In this document: piece after piece, positions 46,856 to 55,769 of the stretch
How the letters are laid out: each line of letters opens with the position of its first letter
Position numbering within the stretch: position 1 is the first letter of the stretch
Assembly (NCBI GenBank): GCA_963702445.1
Contig: CAVPCZ010000003.1
Location: 248,001-312,000 of the forward strand
Reading direction: 5' to 3'
Source of the DNA: CAVPCZ01 sp963702445
GTDB lineage: Bacteria > Bacteroidota > Ignavibacteria > UBA10030 > UBA6906
Length of the DNA: 64,000 bases
Translations under genes and position numbers: made by a program
Notes under the pieces: generated by a model
Database searches by the model: none
Told to the model about the DNA's origin: nothing
The model's input: only the letters and a program-made list of their open reading frames with translations

Positions 46856-47645
46856 TTATTGCAGCTGCTGTTGTGATGTCGGCTCCCACCGCACCACCAC
46901 CTGATCAGCGAAACGGATGTCGACGGTTTCAAGCGCATCGGCGCCGCGGCTGCTCACAATGGTGTTCCAGAATCCCTCCAGGCGCACGAGCTTGTCCACG
47001 AGGTCCCCCCGGCCGACGAGCACGGGGACGCCAAACTCGGCGGTGTACAGCATCAGATCACCGCCGGGGAGGATATGCACTTCCGAGATACGGCGGTAGA
47101 CGGCCTCATTCAGGCTGTGTGCCGCAAGGATCAAACGCAACGCTTCTCTTGATCGCCGGGTGTGTCACCGCTTTTCCCGCCGTACACTGTTCCAGTGCCG
47201 GCGCGCCGGTGATCACGGGCAGATCAAACAGCTCCTCCGACCGCACCGGGGGCAGCACCACCCCGTCCGCGTCAACATACATCAGCCGTTCATTGGCCAG
47301 CGCGGCGACAGGCTCGCGTTCTTCCACGCGGATTTCGATCCGGTCCGGCAGGTCCCGGTGGATGCTGGCCTGGCGCACGAAGGCGTTCTTCAGGACGCGA
47401 TTTCGTGCGGCGCCGAGGTCAACGTCCGACAGGCGTCCGCCCCGGGCAATATTCGCCAGGCGCACCAGCTCGGCAGTGCTCACGATCCGGTTCCCGCTTG
47501 CATACACCTGGCGCACCGTCAGGTCGCGTTTCCAGAGGAGCGACGTCACCCAGATGCCCGTCCCCAGAACGAGAAGGAGAACAAGCAGGAACAGGCCGCG
47601 GCCAGGCCGCGTGCCGGATTCCGGTTGTTGGGGTCCGGTCTTCAT
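46856..47645 (-). CDS. ftsQ: Cell-division protein FtsQ (one frameshift)
   Basis: Membrane component of the FtsQLB complex. The membrane segment is residues 18-36 (GLFLLVLLLVLGTGIWVTS), followed by a POTRA domain (LTVRQVYASGNRIVSTAELV) and the beta domain (LPDRIEIRVEEREPVAALAN). A 1-nt frameshift near 47145 restores ALRLILAAHSLNEAVYRRIS and the C-terminal LVDKLVRLEGFWNTIVSS. About 263 residues. The start overlaps the murC stop by 4 nt. Sequence identity across the family is low, so the call rests on POTRA features and position between murC and ftsA. This is one of only two breaks in the dcw cluster. Confidence 0.88.
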
Positions 47646-49024
47646 ATTTCCGCTTTGAGCAGCGCGATGAATGCTTCCCCGAATTTCCAGATGTCGCCCG
47701 CGCCCATGGTAATGATGATATCGCCCGGCTGTTTGATATCCATGAGAAATTCCGGTATGGCGTTCTTGTCCGGCACATAGTGTACCTGCTTGTGCCCGAG
47801 CTCTTTGGCTGCGTTGACGATCAATTCGCCGTTGACCCCCTGGATCGGTTCTTCGCGCGCGGGATACACGTCGGTCAGCACAAGCACATCCGCGTTGAAA
47901 AACGAGCGGCCGAACTCATCGTAGAAATCGCGGGTCCGGGAATACAGATGGGGTTGAAACACACAGATCACCCGGCGGCGCCATCCGGCTTTCACTCCCG
48001 CCAGGGTAGCCTTGATCTCGGTGGGATGATGGGCATAGTCGTCCACCACCATGATATCGCCCACCTCCGCTTTCACCTCCCAGCGCCGGAAGACGCCGGT
48101 GAACTTTTCGATCCCGGTTTTCACCAGGTGGAAGGGTACCTGAAGTTCAAGTCCGACCGCGATGGCCGCAAGCGCATTCTGCACGTTGTGCTTGCCGGGA
48201 ATCTGCAGTTCGATCTCTCCCAGTTCTTTCCCCCCGTGCAGGACGAGGAATTTCGTCTTGTTCAGCCGGTGCACAATATCCACCGCCTGGAGGTCCGCCT
48301 GGCCGTTCAGCCCGTAGGTGATGATTTTCTTCTTGATCTTCGGCATGATGTCCTGCAGGGCCGGCTCATCCAGGCAGAGCACCACGAAGCCGTAGAAGGG
48401 CACTTTGTTCACAAACTGCAGAAACGCGGATTTGATGTCCTCCAGGTCCCGGTAGCAGTCAAGATGGTCGGTCTCCAGCGTCGTCAGCACGGCGATGGTG
48501 GGTGTGATCGAGAGAAACGACCGGTCATACTCATCCGCTTCCACGACAATGAATTCGCCCTTGCCCATCCGTGCATTGGAGCCCGCAAGCCCGCGCAGGC
48601 GCCCGCCCACGATCACCGTGGGATCGACGCCTCCTTCCATCAGCACCAGGCTGACCATGGACGTGGTGGTGGTTTTTCCGTGTGTGCCGGCAATGCCGAT
48701 GCCGTATTTCAGGCGCATCACTTCCGCGAGCATTTCCGCACGGCGGATGACCGGGATCTTCCGGTGATGGGCGAGAAGAATTTCGGGATTGTCGGGCGGG
48801 ATGGCGGAGGAATACACGAGGACATCCACGTCCGGTTCCACATTGCCGGCATCGTGGCCGATGTAGAGCGTTGCGCCAAGTCCTTCGAGCCGTTCGGTGT
48901 TGTCGTTGGCCGCCCGGTCCGACCCGGTGATGGCGAATCCCTGGTCCATGAGGATTTCGGCCAGGCCGCTCATGCCGATACCGCCGATGCCGACGAAATG
49001 CAGTTTCTTAATAGAGGAAAACAT
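47642..49024 (-). CDS. murC: UDP-N-acetylmuramate-L-alanine ligase
   Basis: Adds L-Ala to UDP-MurNAc in the cytoplasm. The N-terminal nucleotide-sugar motif is LHFVGIGGIGMSGLAEIL, the ATP P-loop is IAGTHGKTTTTSMVS, and the Mur-ligase central motif is VVEADEYDRSFL with SITPTIAVLTTLETDHLDCY. The C-terminal domain contains DDYAHHPTEI. 460 residues, intact. The start at 49024 has AAGGA at the expected distance, and that site overlaps the end of the upstream membrane-protein gene. It precedes ftsQ with a 4-nt overlap. Confidence 0.97.
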   Translation of the reverse strand: MFSSIKKLHFVGIGGIGMSGLAEILMDQGFAITGSDRAANDNTERLEGLGATLYIGHDAGNVEPDVDVLVYSSAIPPDNPEILLAHHRKIPVIRRAEMLAEVMRLKYGIGIAGTHGKTTTTSMVSLVLMEGGVDPTVIVGGRLRGLAGSNARMGKGEFIVVEADEYDRSFLSITPTIAVLTTLETDHLDCYRDLEDIKSAFLQFVNKVPFYGFVVLCLDEPALQDIMPKIKKKIITYGLNGQADLQAVDIVHRLNKTKFLVLHGGKELGEIELQIPGKHNVQNALAAIAVGLELQVPFHLVKTGIEKFTGVFRRWEVKAEVGDIMVVDDYAHHPTEIKATLAGVKAGWRRRVICVFQPHLYSRTRDFYDEFGRSFFNADVLVLTDVYPAREEPIQGVNGELIVNAAKELGHKQVHYVPDKNAIPEFLMDIKQPGDIIITMGAGDIWKFGEAFIALLKAEI

Positions 49025-49034
49025 GCTCGGGTCC

Positions 49035-49542
49035 TTACTGATCGGTAATTCGCGGACGGCGCCAGGCGCGCTGTTTTGCGCCGCGGCACGCGCGCAGCCA
49101 GTTTCTGCATCTCCAGCACCAGTTCACCCTCGCGTTCATACCGGCCGACGCGGATCCGGTAGAACCGCCGTTTGATCTTCACCTTGAAAATGATCACCTG
49201 AAACCGGCCGCCCGTCTGCACACCCGTTTCCCGTCCGATGTGCATCCACTCGATGTCCTGCACACCGACACGCCGCTCGTGCCACCGGTGTTTGAAGACG
49301 ATCGCATCGGGAGTAATGATCAGGCGGCGGTTGCGGATCGCATTCAGCGCCAGCGTCACCAGGGACATCAGCACGAAGAAGATGATGACGTACATCAGCG
49401 GATCGCTGAGGACGTATTCAAACTTGGCCTCCACGAAGTTGCCGCGGATGCCGCCGTACACGATCAGCGTCAGGAGATAGATCAGCGCCGACTGGTAATA
49501 GAAGTCGAGTTTGTATTTGAAGGTCTTTCCGTCAGCGGTCAT
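49035..49542 (-). CDS. Two-TM membrane protein with a PH-like domain, inside the dcw cluster (one frameshift)
   Basis: Function unknown. The ATG at 49542 lies inside the murG 3' end. Two hydrophobic segments near residues 18-37 (SALIYLLTLIVYGGI) and 52-73 (LMYVIIFFVLMSLVTLALNA) are followed by a beta-rich region: NRRLIITPDAIVFKHRWHER, EWMHIGRETGVQTGGRFQVI and IFKVKIKRRFYRIRVGRYER, as in bacterial PH-like domains. A frameshift near 49090 gives the end AKQRAWRRPRITDQ with a stop just before the murC Shine-Dalgarno; without it the frame runs into murC. About 169 residues. Not part of standard dcw clusters. Location suggests a lineage-specific partner of cell-wall synthesis or division. Confidence 0.65.
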
Positions 49543-50644
49543 GGCGTGATCGTGCAAGTGTGAGTGCCGCGTTGGCCAGCGTTTGTGCGGCGCCGGGTTT
49601 TCCCATGGTTTTTGCCGCCGTTCCCATCGCCGCGCGCCGTGCCGCGTTTCCGAGCAATTCGTGGATCATGGTCTCCAGCCGGGCGCCGATATCCCCGTCG
49701 GCACAGATGAGCGCGGCACCTTCTTCCACCATTGCCCGGGCATTCTCTGTCTGATGATCCGCCGCCGCATGGGGATAGGGGACGAGGATCGACGGGAGGC
49801 CCGCACACATCAGCTCGGCAAGTGTCGAGGCACCCGATCGGCATACCACCAGGTCCGCCGCAGCGAAAGCCTGTTCCATGTCCGCGAGGAAGGCACGGAG
49901 CAGAAGTGCGCCGGGCACCGGCGGTGTTCCGAGCTGTTTCTGCACCCGTGCGAACTCCCGCTCGCCGGTCAGCCAGATCACCTGTACACCCTGCGCAAGC
50001 AGCGGCGGTACAATCGCCAGCATGGCCGTGTTGATGGAGACCGCTCCCTGGCTTCCTCCCACGACAAGGAGGGTCGTGCGTTCCGGATCAAGTCCGAGCG
50101 ATGCGGCCCCCTCGGCACGGGCGATCGTCCCCACCAGGGCGCGCACCGGGTTGCCGGTGAGGTGAACGTTGTCCTTGCGGCGGAGAAACCGCCGCGTATT
50201 TTCAAACGTGATATGCACCTCGTTCACCCGTTTCGCAAGCAACCGTGTGGTGGCTCCCGGATAGCTGTTCTGTTCCTGAATCAGCGTGGGGATACCCAGC
50301 AGCGACGCCGCCATCACGGGCGGACCGCAGACATATCCGCCGGTTCCCACAACGACACCCGGCTTTTCTTTGAGCATAAGCGCGAACGACTGCATCATCG
50401 AGACCGCCACCCTGACAGGAAACAGGATCGTGCTGAATGAAAGGGACCGGGAAAACCCGCTGATCCATATCGGTACGAACCGGTACCCGCGGCCGGGCAC
50501 CACCCGCGACTCAATCTTTCCCTTTGTCCCGATGAACAGTATCTCCGCATCGGGCGTTGCGCGGCGCACTTCATCGGCGATGGCGATCGCCGGAAACAGG
50601 TGCCCGCCGGTCCCTCCGCCGGCAAAGAAGACGCGGTCGGGCAT
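49532..50644 (-). CDS. murG: UDP-GlcNAc:undecaprenyl-PP-MurNAc-pentapeptide GlcNAc transferase
   Basis: Makes lipid II from lipid I at the inner face of the membrane. GT-B glycosyltransferase: the N-terminal G-loop is FAGGGTGGHLFPAIAIADEV, the second is VVGTGGYVCGPPVMAA, and the UDP-GlcNAc-binding C-terminal domain has VVGGSQGAVSIN and CRSGASTLAELMCAGLPSIL with YPHAAADHQTENA. 370 residues, intact. It lies 3 nt after ftsW and its 3' end overlaps the start of the PH-like membrane protein gene by 11 nt. Confidence 0.97.
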   Translation of the reverse strand: MPDRVFFAGGGTGGHLFPAIAIADEVRRATPDAEILFIGTKGKIESRVVPGRGYRFVPIWISGFSRSLSFSTILFPVRVAVSMMQSFALMLKEKPGVVVGTGGYVCGPPVMAASLLGIPTLIQEQNSYPGATTRLLAKRVNEVHITFENTRRFLRRKDNVHLTGNPVRALVGTIARAEGAASLGLDPERTTLLVVGGSQGAVSINTAMLAIVPPLLAQGVQVIWLTGEREFARVQKQLGTPPVPGALLLRAFLADMEQAFAAADLVVCRSGASTLAELMCAGLPSILVPYPHAAADHQTENARAMVEEGAALICADGDIGARLETMIHELLGNAARRAAMGTAAKTMGKPGAAQTLANAALTLARSRHDR

Positions 50645-50647
50645 AGG

Positions 50648-51832
50648 TCAGTAGACCTTGCCGACGGCAGGGGTGTGTTTCGGTTCCACCGGCACGGTGC
50701 CGTCCGCCGCCGTGTACATCCGTGGATGAAGATCGGTTTGCGCGGAAATATTCAGCAGCACGCCCACCGCGATCGCCGAGACCAGCAGCGACGATCCGCC
50801 GTAGCTCATGAACGGCATCGGCAGTCCGGTCGTGGGCAGCAAACCGAGGGTCACCCCGGCATTGATGACTGCATACAGGGCAATCGACGAGGTGATCCCG
50901 AGTGCGAGGAACCGGCCGAACTCATCCCGTGCCATTCGCGCGATTTTCAGTCCGCGCAGGAGTATCACCACAAACAGTGTCATGATCAGGAGGGTGCCGA
51001 CGAGACCGTACTCCTCACCGATCACCGCAAAGACAAAATCACCGTACGATTCGGGCAGGTAGAGTTCGCGCTGCTTGCTGCCGCCGGGGCCGAGTCCGAA
51101 GATTCCCCCGTTGCCAAAACCGATCATTCCCTGCAGGACCTGGTGGTTCATTTTCCCTCCCCCTTCGCCGAAGCGCGAGAGAAAATCCGTCACCCGCCGC
51201 ATCCTGTATTCCGCGCTGACCATGTACAGCGCCAGCACCGGAAGCACCGGAAGCAGGGTCAGCCCCAGATGTTTCCACTGCACACCGGCGAGGTACAGCA
51301 TGACGACGCTGACGACGACGATCATGGTGCCGGTACTGAAGCTGGGTTGCAGGAGCACCAGAAGAGCCACAAGGCCGATCCAGAAGAGGAGGGGAAGATA
51401 GCCGGTTTTCAGGTCCCGCACCCGTTCCCGTTTCTCGGCAATGAGCGTTGCCAGGTGGAACACCAGTGCAAAGCGGGCGAGTTCGGATGGCTGGAGACCG
51501 AATCCTCCCAGCTGAAGCCAGCGGGCCGCGCCTTTCACTTCCCCGCCCGTCGCAAGGGTGACCAGCAGCAGGACCACTGATCCGATGAGCACCCATTTGG
51601 TGATATTTTTCAACTTCCGGTAATCCACCTGCATGACCAAGAATATCAACAGGAATCCGACAATGATTTTGACCGCATGTTTCCCGAGCAGCAACTCACT
51701 CGCGCCCCATTTCTGTTGCGCATAGTAGGAACTGGCGCTGTACACGATCCCGACGCTCATCACCATGAGAATGAGGACGGCCGCCAGGGTCCAGATATCG
51801 ATATGATTCTTCTGGGACTTTTTGATGATCAT
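50648..51832 (-). CDS. ftsW: SEDS-family septal peptidoglycan polymerase FtsW
   Basis: Polymerises lipid II at the septum together with FtsI. About 10 membrane segments are visible. Conserved SEDS features: YRKLKNITKWVLIGSVVLL, LQPSFSTGTMIV, VLQGMIGFGNGGIFGLGPGG and the C-terminal TGLPMPFMSYGGSSLL. The catalytic-loop Asp of the SEDS family would be in the large extracytoplasmic loop around the QGMIGFGNGG segment; I cannot fix it by eye. 394 residues, intact. The start overlaps the murD stop (ATGA). RodA is the alternative, but the position between murD and murG indicates FtsW. Confidence 0.95.
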   Translation of the reverse strand: MIIKKSQKNHIDIWTLAAVLILMVMSVGIVYSASSYYAQQKWGASELLLGKHAVKIIVGFLLIFLVMQVDYRKLKNITKWVLIGSVVLLLVTLATGGEVKGAARWLQLGGFGLQPSELARFALVFHLATLIAEKRERVRDLKTGYLPLLFWIGLVALLVLLQPSFSTGTMIVVVSVVMLYLAGVQWKHLGLTLLPVLPVLALYMVSAEYRMRRVTDFLSRFGEGGGKMNHQVLQGMIGFGNGGIFGLGPGGSKQRELYLPESYGDFVFAVIGEEYGLVGTLLIMTLFVVILLRGLKIARMARDEFGRFLALGITSSIALYAVINAGVTLGLLPTTGLPMPFMSYGGSSLLVSAIAVGVLLNISAQTDLHPRMYTAADGTVPVEPKHTPAVGKVY

Positions 51833-53217
51833 GTGCCGTGCACCGGCAATTGCCGGACAAGTTCTTTGAATACGCGCCCGCGGTGCTCATAATCCGTAAA
51901 CCAGTCGAAGGACGCGCACGCCGGTGAAAGAAGCACGATATCTCCCGGTACCGCCCGCGCGGCCGCGGAGCGGACGGCGTCGTTCATGGTTGAGGCATCA
52001 TCCACCGGGACAACTGCGGCGAACGCCTGCCGGACTTTCGCAGCCGACTCCCCGATGGCAATGATGGCTTTCACGTGTGTGCGCACCAGATCCACCAGCC
52101 GGCTGTAGTCGTTCCCTTTGTCCCGCCCGCCCATCAGCACGATGAGCGGCGCGGCGTAGCTCTGCAGTGCATACCAGACGGAGTCGACGTTTGTCGCTTT
52201 TGAATCGTTGATATACGTGACGCCGTTCGCCTCGCGCACAAATTCCAGCCGGTGTTCAACCCCTTTAAAGTTGCGCAAGGTTGCGCGCACGGACGCCGCG
52301 GGGACATCCAGGGACAGTGCCGCCAGCGTAGCCGCCATGGCATTGTACAGGTTATGTGTGCCGCGGATGCTGATGGCGGAGGACGGGACCATATCCACCG
52401 GTGCCGCCTGTGCCGCCGCCCTCATGACACCGTTGTGTATCCAGGCTCCGCATTCCAGTGTTTCCCTCACGCTGAACGGCAAGGCGCGCACCCCGGCGGG
52501 CAGGTGGTTTTCCACGGCAGTGCGTGTCACATCATCATCGACGTTATAGATCACCGTATCTCCGCTCCCCTGGCGTGCAACAATGCGGCATTTGGACGCG
52601 ACATACAACCCGAAGTCATGGCGGTACCGGTCCAGATGGTCCGGTGTGATGTTCAGGATCACCGCAACGCGCGGTCTGAAGGTGTCCACATGGTCGAGCT
52701 GAAAGCTGCTTACCTCGAGCACAACGGTGTGGGCGCCGGTCAATCCTTCCACCACATCGGAAACGGCCCGGCCGATGTTGCCGGCGACCGCCACCGGTCG
52801 TTTTGCGTCTTCAAAGATCCGTCCTGTCAGCGTGGTCGTCGTGGTTTTGCCGTTCGTGCCCGTGATGGCCACGATAGGCCCGGGCACGAACCAGCTTGCG
52901 ACTTCCAGTTCGCTTACCACGAGCTTCCCGTGTTCAATCGTCTGCTGAACGATCGGAGCATCGGACCGGACGCCCGGACTGATGACCAGCGTACCGGCTT
53001 CGAGCAACCGCGATGAATTGCCCCCGAATTCAAAAGCGATTCCCATCCTCCTCAGCTCGGCCGCAGCCTCGGGCCTTGCCGTTTCCGGCGCCGCATCGCT
53101 GACAAACACCTGTGCGCCCGCGCTTTTGAGCAGGCGGGCGACCGCTATGCCGCTCCTTGCCGCACCGACGATGCCGAATACGTGCCCCCGCACATCCTTG
53201 CCATCCACCGCGATCAC
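51829..53217 (-). CDS. murD: UDP-N-acetylmuramoyl-L-alanine-D-glutamate ligase
   Basis: Adds D-Glu to UDP-MurNAc-L-Ala. The N-terminal Rossmann motif is GIVGAARSGIAVARLL, the P-loop VAITGTNGKTTTTTLTG, the central motif VVLEVSSFQLDHVDTFRP with LNITPDHLDRY, and the C-terminal GGRDKGNDYSRLVD and LSPACASFDWFTDYEHRG. 462 residues, intact. It overlaps mraY and ftsW by 4 nt each. Confidence 0.97.
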   Translation of the reverse strand: MIAVDGKDVRGHVFGIVGAARSGIAVARLLKSAGAQVFVSDAAPETARPEAAAELRRMGIAFEFGGNSSRLLEAGTLVISPGVRSDAPIVQQTIEHGKLVVSELEVASWFVPGPIVAITGTNGKTTTTTLTGRIFEDAKRPVAVAGNIGRAVSDVVEGLTGAHTVVLEVSSFQLDHVDTFRPRVAVILNITPDHLDRYRHDFGLYVASKCRIVARQGSGDTVIYNVDDDVTRTAVENHLPAGVRALPFSVRETLECGAWIHNGVMRAAAQAAPVDMVPSSAISIRGTHNLYNAMAATLAALSLDVPAASVRATLRNFKGVEHRLEFVREANGVTYINDSKATNVDSVWYALQSYAAPLIVLMGGRDKGNDYSRLVDLVRTHVKAIIAIGESAAKVRQAFAAVVPVDDASTMNDAVRSAAARAVPGDIVLLSPACASFDWFTDYEHRGRVFKELVRQLPVHGT

Positions 53218-54338
53218 CGTACCTTGAAAGTGGCCAGACTGACAATCATCAGCAGGATGGCCACGATATAGAACCTGGTAACGATCTTTGGTTCAGGCCA
53301 GCCCAGCAGCTCAAAATGGTGGTGCAGCGGTGCCATCCGGAACACGCGCCGCCCTTCGCCGTATTTTCTCTTTGTATACTTGAAGTATCCGCGCTGGATG
53401 ATGACCGATGCCGTCTCGGCGAGGAACACACCGCCCAGCGTCGGCAGCAGCAGTTCTTTCTTGATAAGCACGCACAGGGCCCCGATCGCTCCGCCCAGGG
53501 CAAGCGATCCGGTATCCCCCATGAACACCTGGGCCGGATAGGCGTTAAACCAGAGGAATCCCAGCGCAGCGCCGACCAGCGCGGCACAATAGATGAGCAG
53601 CTCGCCGTTGCCGCGCAGATAGGGAATGGTCAGGTATTCGCTGAGCACGGCATTCCCGGTGATGTAGCTCATCACTCCCAGTGTCAACCCCACGATAGCC
53701 ACAATGCCGATGGCGAGGCCGTCCAACCCATCGGTGAGATTCACGGCGTTCGATGTTGCCACGATCATGAATACGACGACCGGGATGTACAGGCGGCCGA
53801 AATCGACTTCGAGGTATTTAACGAACGGAATCGTGGTTGAGGTGTGAAGTTTCCACAGCTCCGCGTCGATCCATCCGGGGAAGAAATAGATCACGCTGCC
53901 GAGCACGAGTCCCACCGCCACCTGTCCGACAATCTTATAGCGGCCGATCAATCCCTTCGGTTTCTTCTTCACCACCTTGAGGTAGTCGTCCAGAAATCCC
54001 ACCACCCCGAGCGCCGTGGTGACGAAGAGGATCAGGATGACGTATGCATTGCCGATATTTCCCCAGAGAAGCGTGGGAATCAGAACGCTCGCCAGGACGA
54101 TCAATCCGCCCATGGTGGGGGTACCGGCTTTGGTGAGGTGTGTTTTGGGCGCCTCCACTTTAGCCGCTTCGCCGATCTGATGCCGCTTGAGGGCGCGGAT
54201 GATCTTCGGCCCGAGCCAGAAGGCGATCAGCAGCGCGGTCACCGCCGCCGCCGCTGCGCGGAAGGTGAGGTACCGCACCACGCCGAAGCCGGGCGGTTGA
54301 GCCACGCGTTCAATCCAGTCAAACAGGAAATAGAGCAT
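53214..54338 (-). CDS. mraY: Phospho-N-acetylmuramoyl-pentapeptide transferase MraY
   Basis: Transfers phospho-MurNAc-pentapeptide to undecaprenyl phosphate to make lipid I. Ten membrane segments. Conserved cytoplasmic motifs: KAGTPTMGGLIVLAS, the Asp pair region LGVVGFLDDYLKVVKKKPKG, ATSNAVNLTDGLDGLAIG, VFMGDTGSLALGGAIG and APLHHHFELLGW. 374 residues, intact. It starts 21 nt after the murF stop and overlaps murD by 4 nt. Confidence 0.97.
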   Translation of the reverse strand: MLYFLFDWIERVAQPPGFGVVRYLTFRAAAAAVTALLIAFWLGPKIIRALKRHQIGEAAKVEAPKTHLTKAGTPTMGGLIVLASVLIPTLLWGNIGNAYVILILFVTTALGVVGFLDDYLKVVKKKPKGLIGRYKIVGQVAVGLVLGSVIYFFPGWIDAELWKLHTSTTIPFVKYLEVDFGRLYIPVVVFMIVATSNAVNLTDGLDGLAIGIVAIVGLTLGVMSYITGNAVLSEYLTIPYLRGNGELLIYCAALVGAALGFLWFNAYPAQVFMGDTGSLALGGAIGALCVLIKKELLLPTLGGVFLAETASVIIQRGYFKYTKRKYGEGRRVFRMAPLHHHFELLGWPEPKIVTRFYIVAILLMIVSLATFKVR

Positions 54339-54359
54339 ACGTCCCGTTCGTTTCTTTTC

Positions 54360-55769
54360 TCAGCCGGAAGATGTTTCTCCCGTATCCAGCCGCTGCCGGA
54401 GAAATGTCAGGATGTCTTCCATTTTCATGCCCCGTGATCCCTTGAGCAACACCAGATCTCCGGGAGCCACGAGTTCGAGCAGATATTCCGCCAGCACGTT
54501 CTTTTGATCATAGTGGACGGCCGTCGGCATCTCTGCGGCCCGCTGGATGTGCTGTGCCCACGAGCCGAAGGTCAGCAGGTAGTCCACCCCGGCGGCGGCG
54601 GCGGCCCGTCCCACGCGTGCGTGCTCTTCCGCGCTCTGAGTCCCGAGTTCCAGCATATCGCCCAGAACGGCGATGCGTTTTCCCGTTGTCCGCATCGACG
54701 CCAGTGTGTGCAGCGCCGCGATTGTGGAGTCCGGGTTGGCGTTGTATGTATCATTGAGAATCGTCACGCCGCCCACCTGACCGACCTCCATCCGTTTGCT
54801 GCTTGCCTGGAAGCTCTCCAGGGCAGTGCGGATCTTTGCCGGAGAAACGCGCATGCTCAGCCCGACCGCTGCCGCTGAAAGGGCATTGGACGCCTGATGG
54901 CGGCCGGGGACTGCCATCGTCACCGGCACCGGATTCTTCATCCGCGCTCCCCGGAACCGGAATCGGGCACATCCATCATCACCCACCCGCAATGCCGTGC
55001 CGCGCACGTCCGCTGACCGTGAACGGAAGCCGAAGCTCACGCGCGAACGGAAGGTCCGTGCCGTACGAACGACCAGGGGATCGTCGGCATTGACAAAAGC
55101 ACGTCTCGCTCTGTCCGGCGGCAGCGCGGCCCAGACCGACCCCTCTTCCGATGCCACGGCATCAAGTGATCCGAAGAACTCCAGGTGTTCACGTCCGATA
55201 TTGGTGAGCAGCGCGTGTGTGGGCTGCAGGATCCCGCACAGCAGTGCGAGCTCTCCGGGATGGTTCGTCCCGATTTCCACCACCGCAATCTCGTGACTCC
55301 GGTCCAGCCGGAACAGCGTCATCGGCACGCCGATGTGATTGTTCAGATTTCCTTCCGTGCCCAGCACCGTGTAGGTCGATGCGAGCACACGGGTGATCAT
55401 GTCCTTGGTGGTGGTTTTTCCGTTGCTCCCGGCCACGGCCAGAACGGGAATGTCAAAGTTCTTCCTGTACCGGGCGGCGAGTGCGCCAAGGGCGCGGGTG
55501 GTATCTTCCACCACGAGCACCAGTGCGCCGGACGGGATATTCAGGCCCTCCGCATGCTCGACAACAACTCCCGCCGCTCCTCGCACCAGCACGTCCTGCA
55601 CAAATTGATGTCCGTCGAACCGTTCTCCCCTGAGGGCGACGAACAGATCGCCGGGGGCGGCAATACGTGAATCTATGGAGACCCCCGTCGCATGCCAGCG
55701 GCGTTTGTCCACCGGCATGTGCAGGCGCAGATGCGGGATTGCTTCCATGTCCCCCCTGACAAGTCTCAT
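54360..55769 (-). CDS. murF: UDP-N-acetylmuramoyl-tripeptide-D-alanyl-D-alanine ligase
   Basis: Adds D-Ala-D-Ala to the UDP-MurNAc-tripeptide. P-loop VAGSNGKTTTKDMITR, central EIGTNHPGELALLCGI, NIGREHLEFFGSLDAV, and the C-terminal substrate region LNDTYNANPDSTIAAL and VLGDMLELGTQSAEEH, with LKGSRGMKMEDI at the end. 469 residues, intact. It overlaps murE by 4 nt. Confidence 0.97.
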   Translation of the reverse strand: MRLVRGDMEAIPHLRLHMPVDKRRWHATGVSIDSRIAAPGDLFVALRGERFDGHQFVQDVLVRGAAGVVVEHAEGLNIPSGALVLVVEDTTRALGALAARYRKNFDIPVLAVAGSNGKTTTKDMITRVLASTYTVLGTEGNLNNHIGVPMTLFRLDRSHEIAVVEIGTNHPGELALLCGILQPTHALLTNIGREHLEFFGSLDAVASEEGSVWAALPPDRARRAFVNADDPLVVRTARTFRSRVSFGFRSRSADVRGTALRVGDDGCARFRFRGARMKNPVPVTMAVPGRHQASNALSAAAVGLSMRVSPAKIRTALESFQASSKRMEVGQVGGVTILNDTYNANPDSTIAALHTLASMRTTGKRIAVLGDMLELGTQSAEEHARVGRAAAAAGVDYLLTFGSWAQHIQRAAEMPTAVHYDQKNVLAEYLLELVAPGDLVLLKGSRGMKMEDILTFLRQRLDTGETSSG

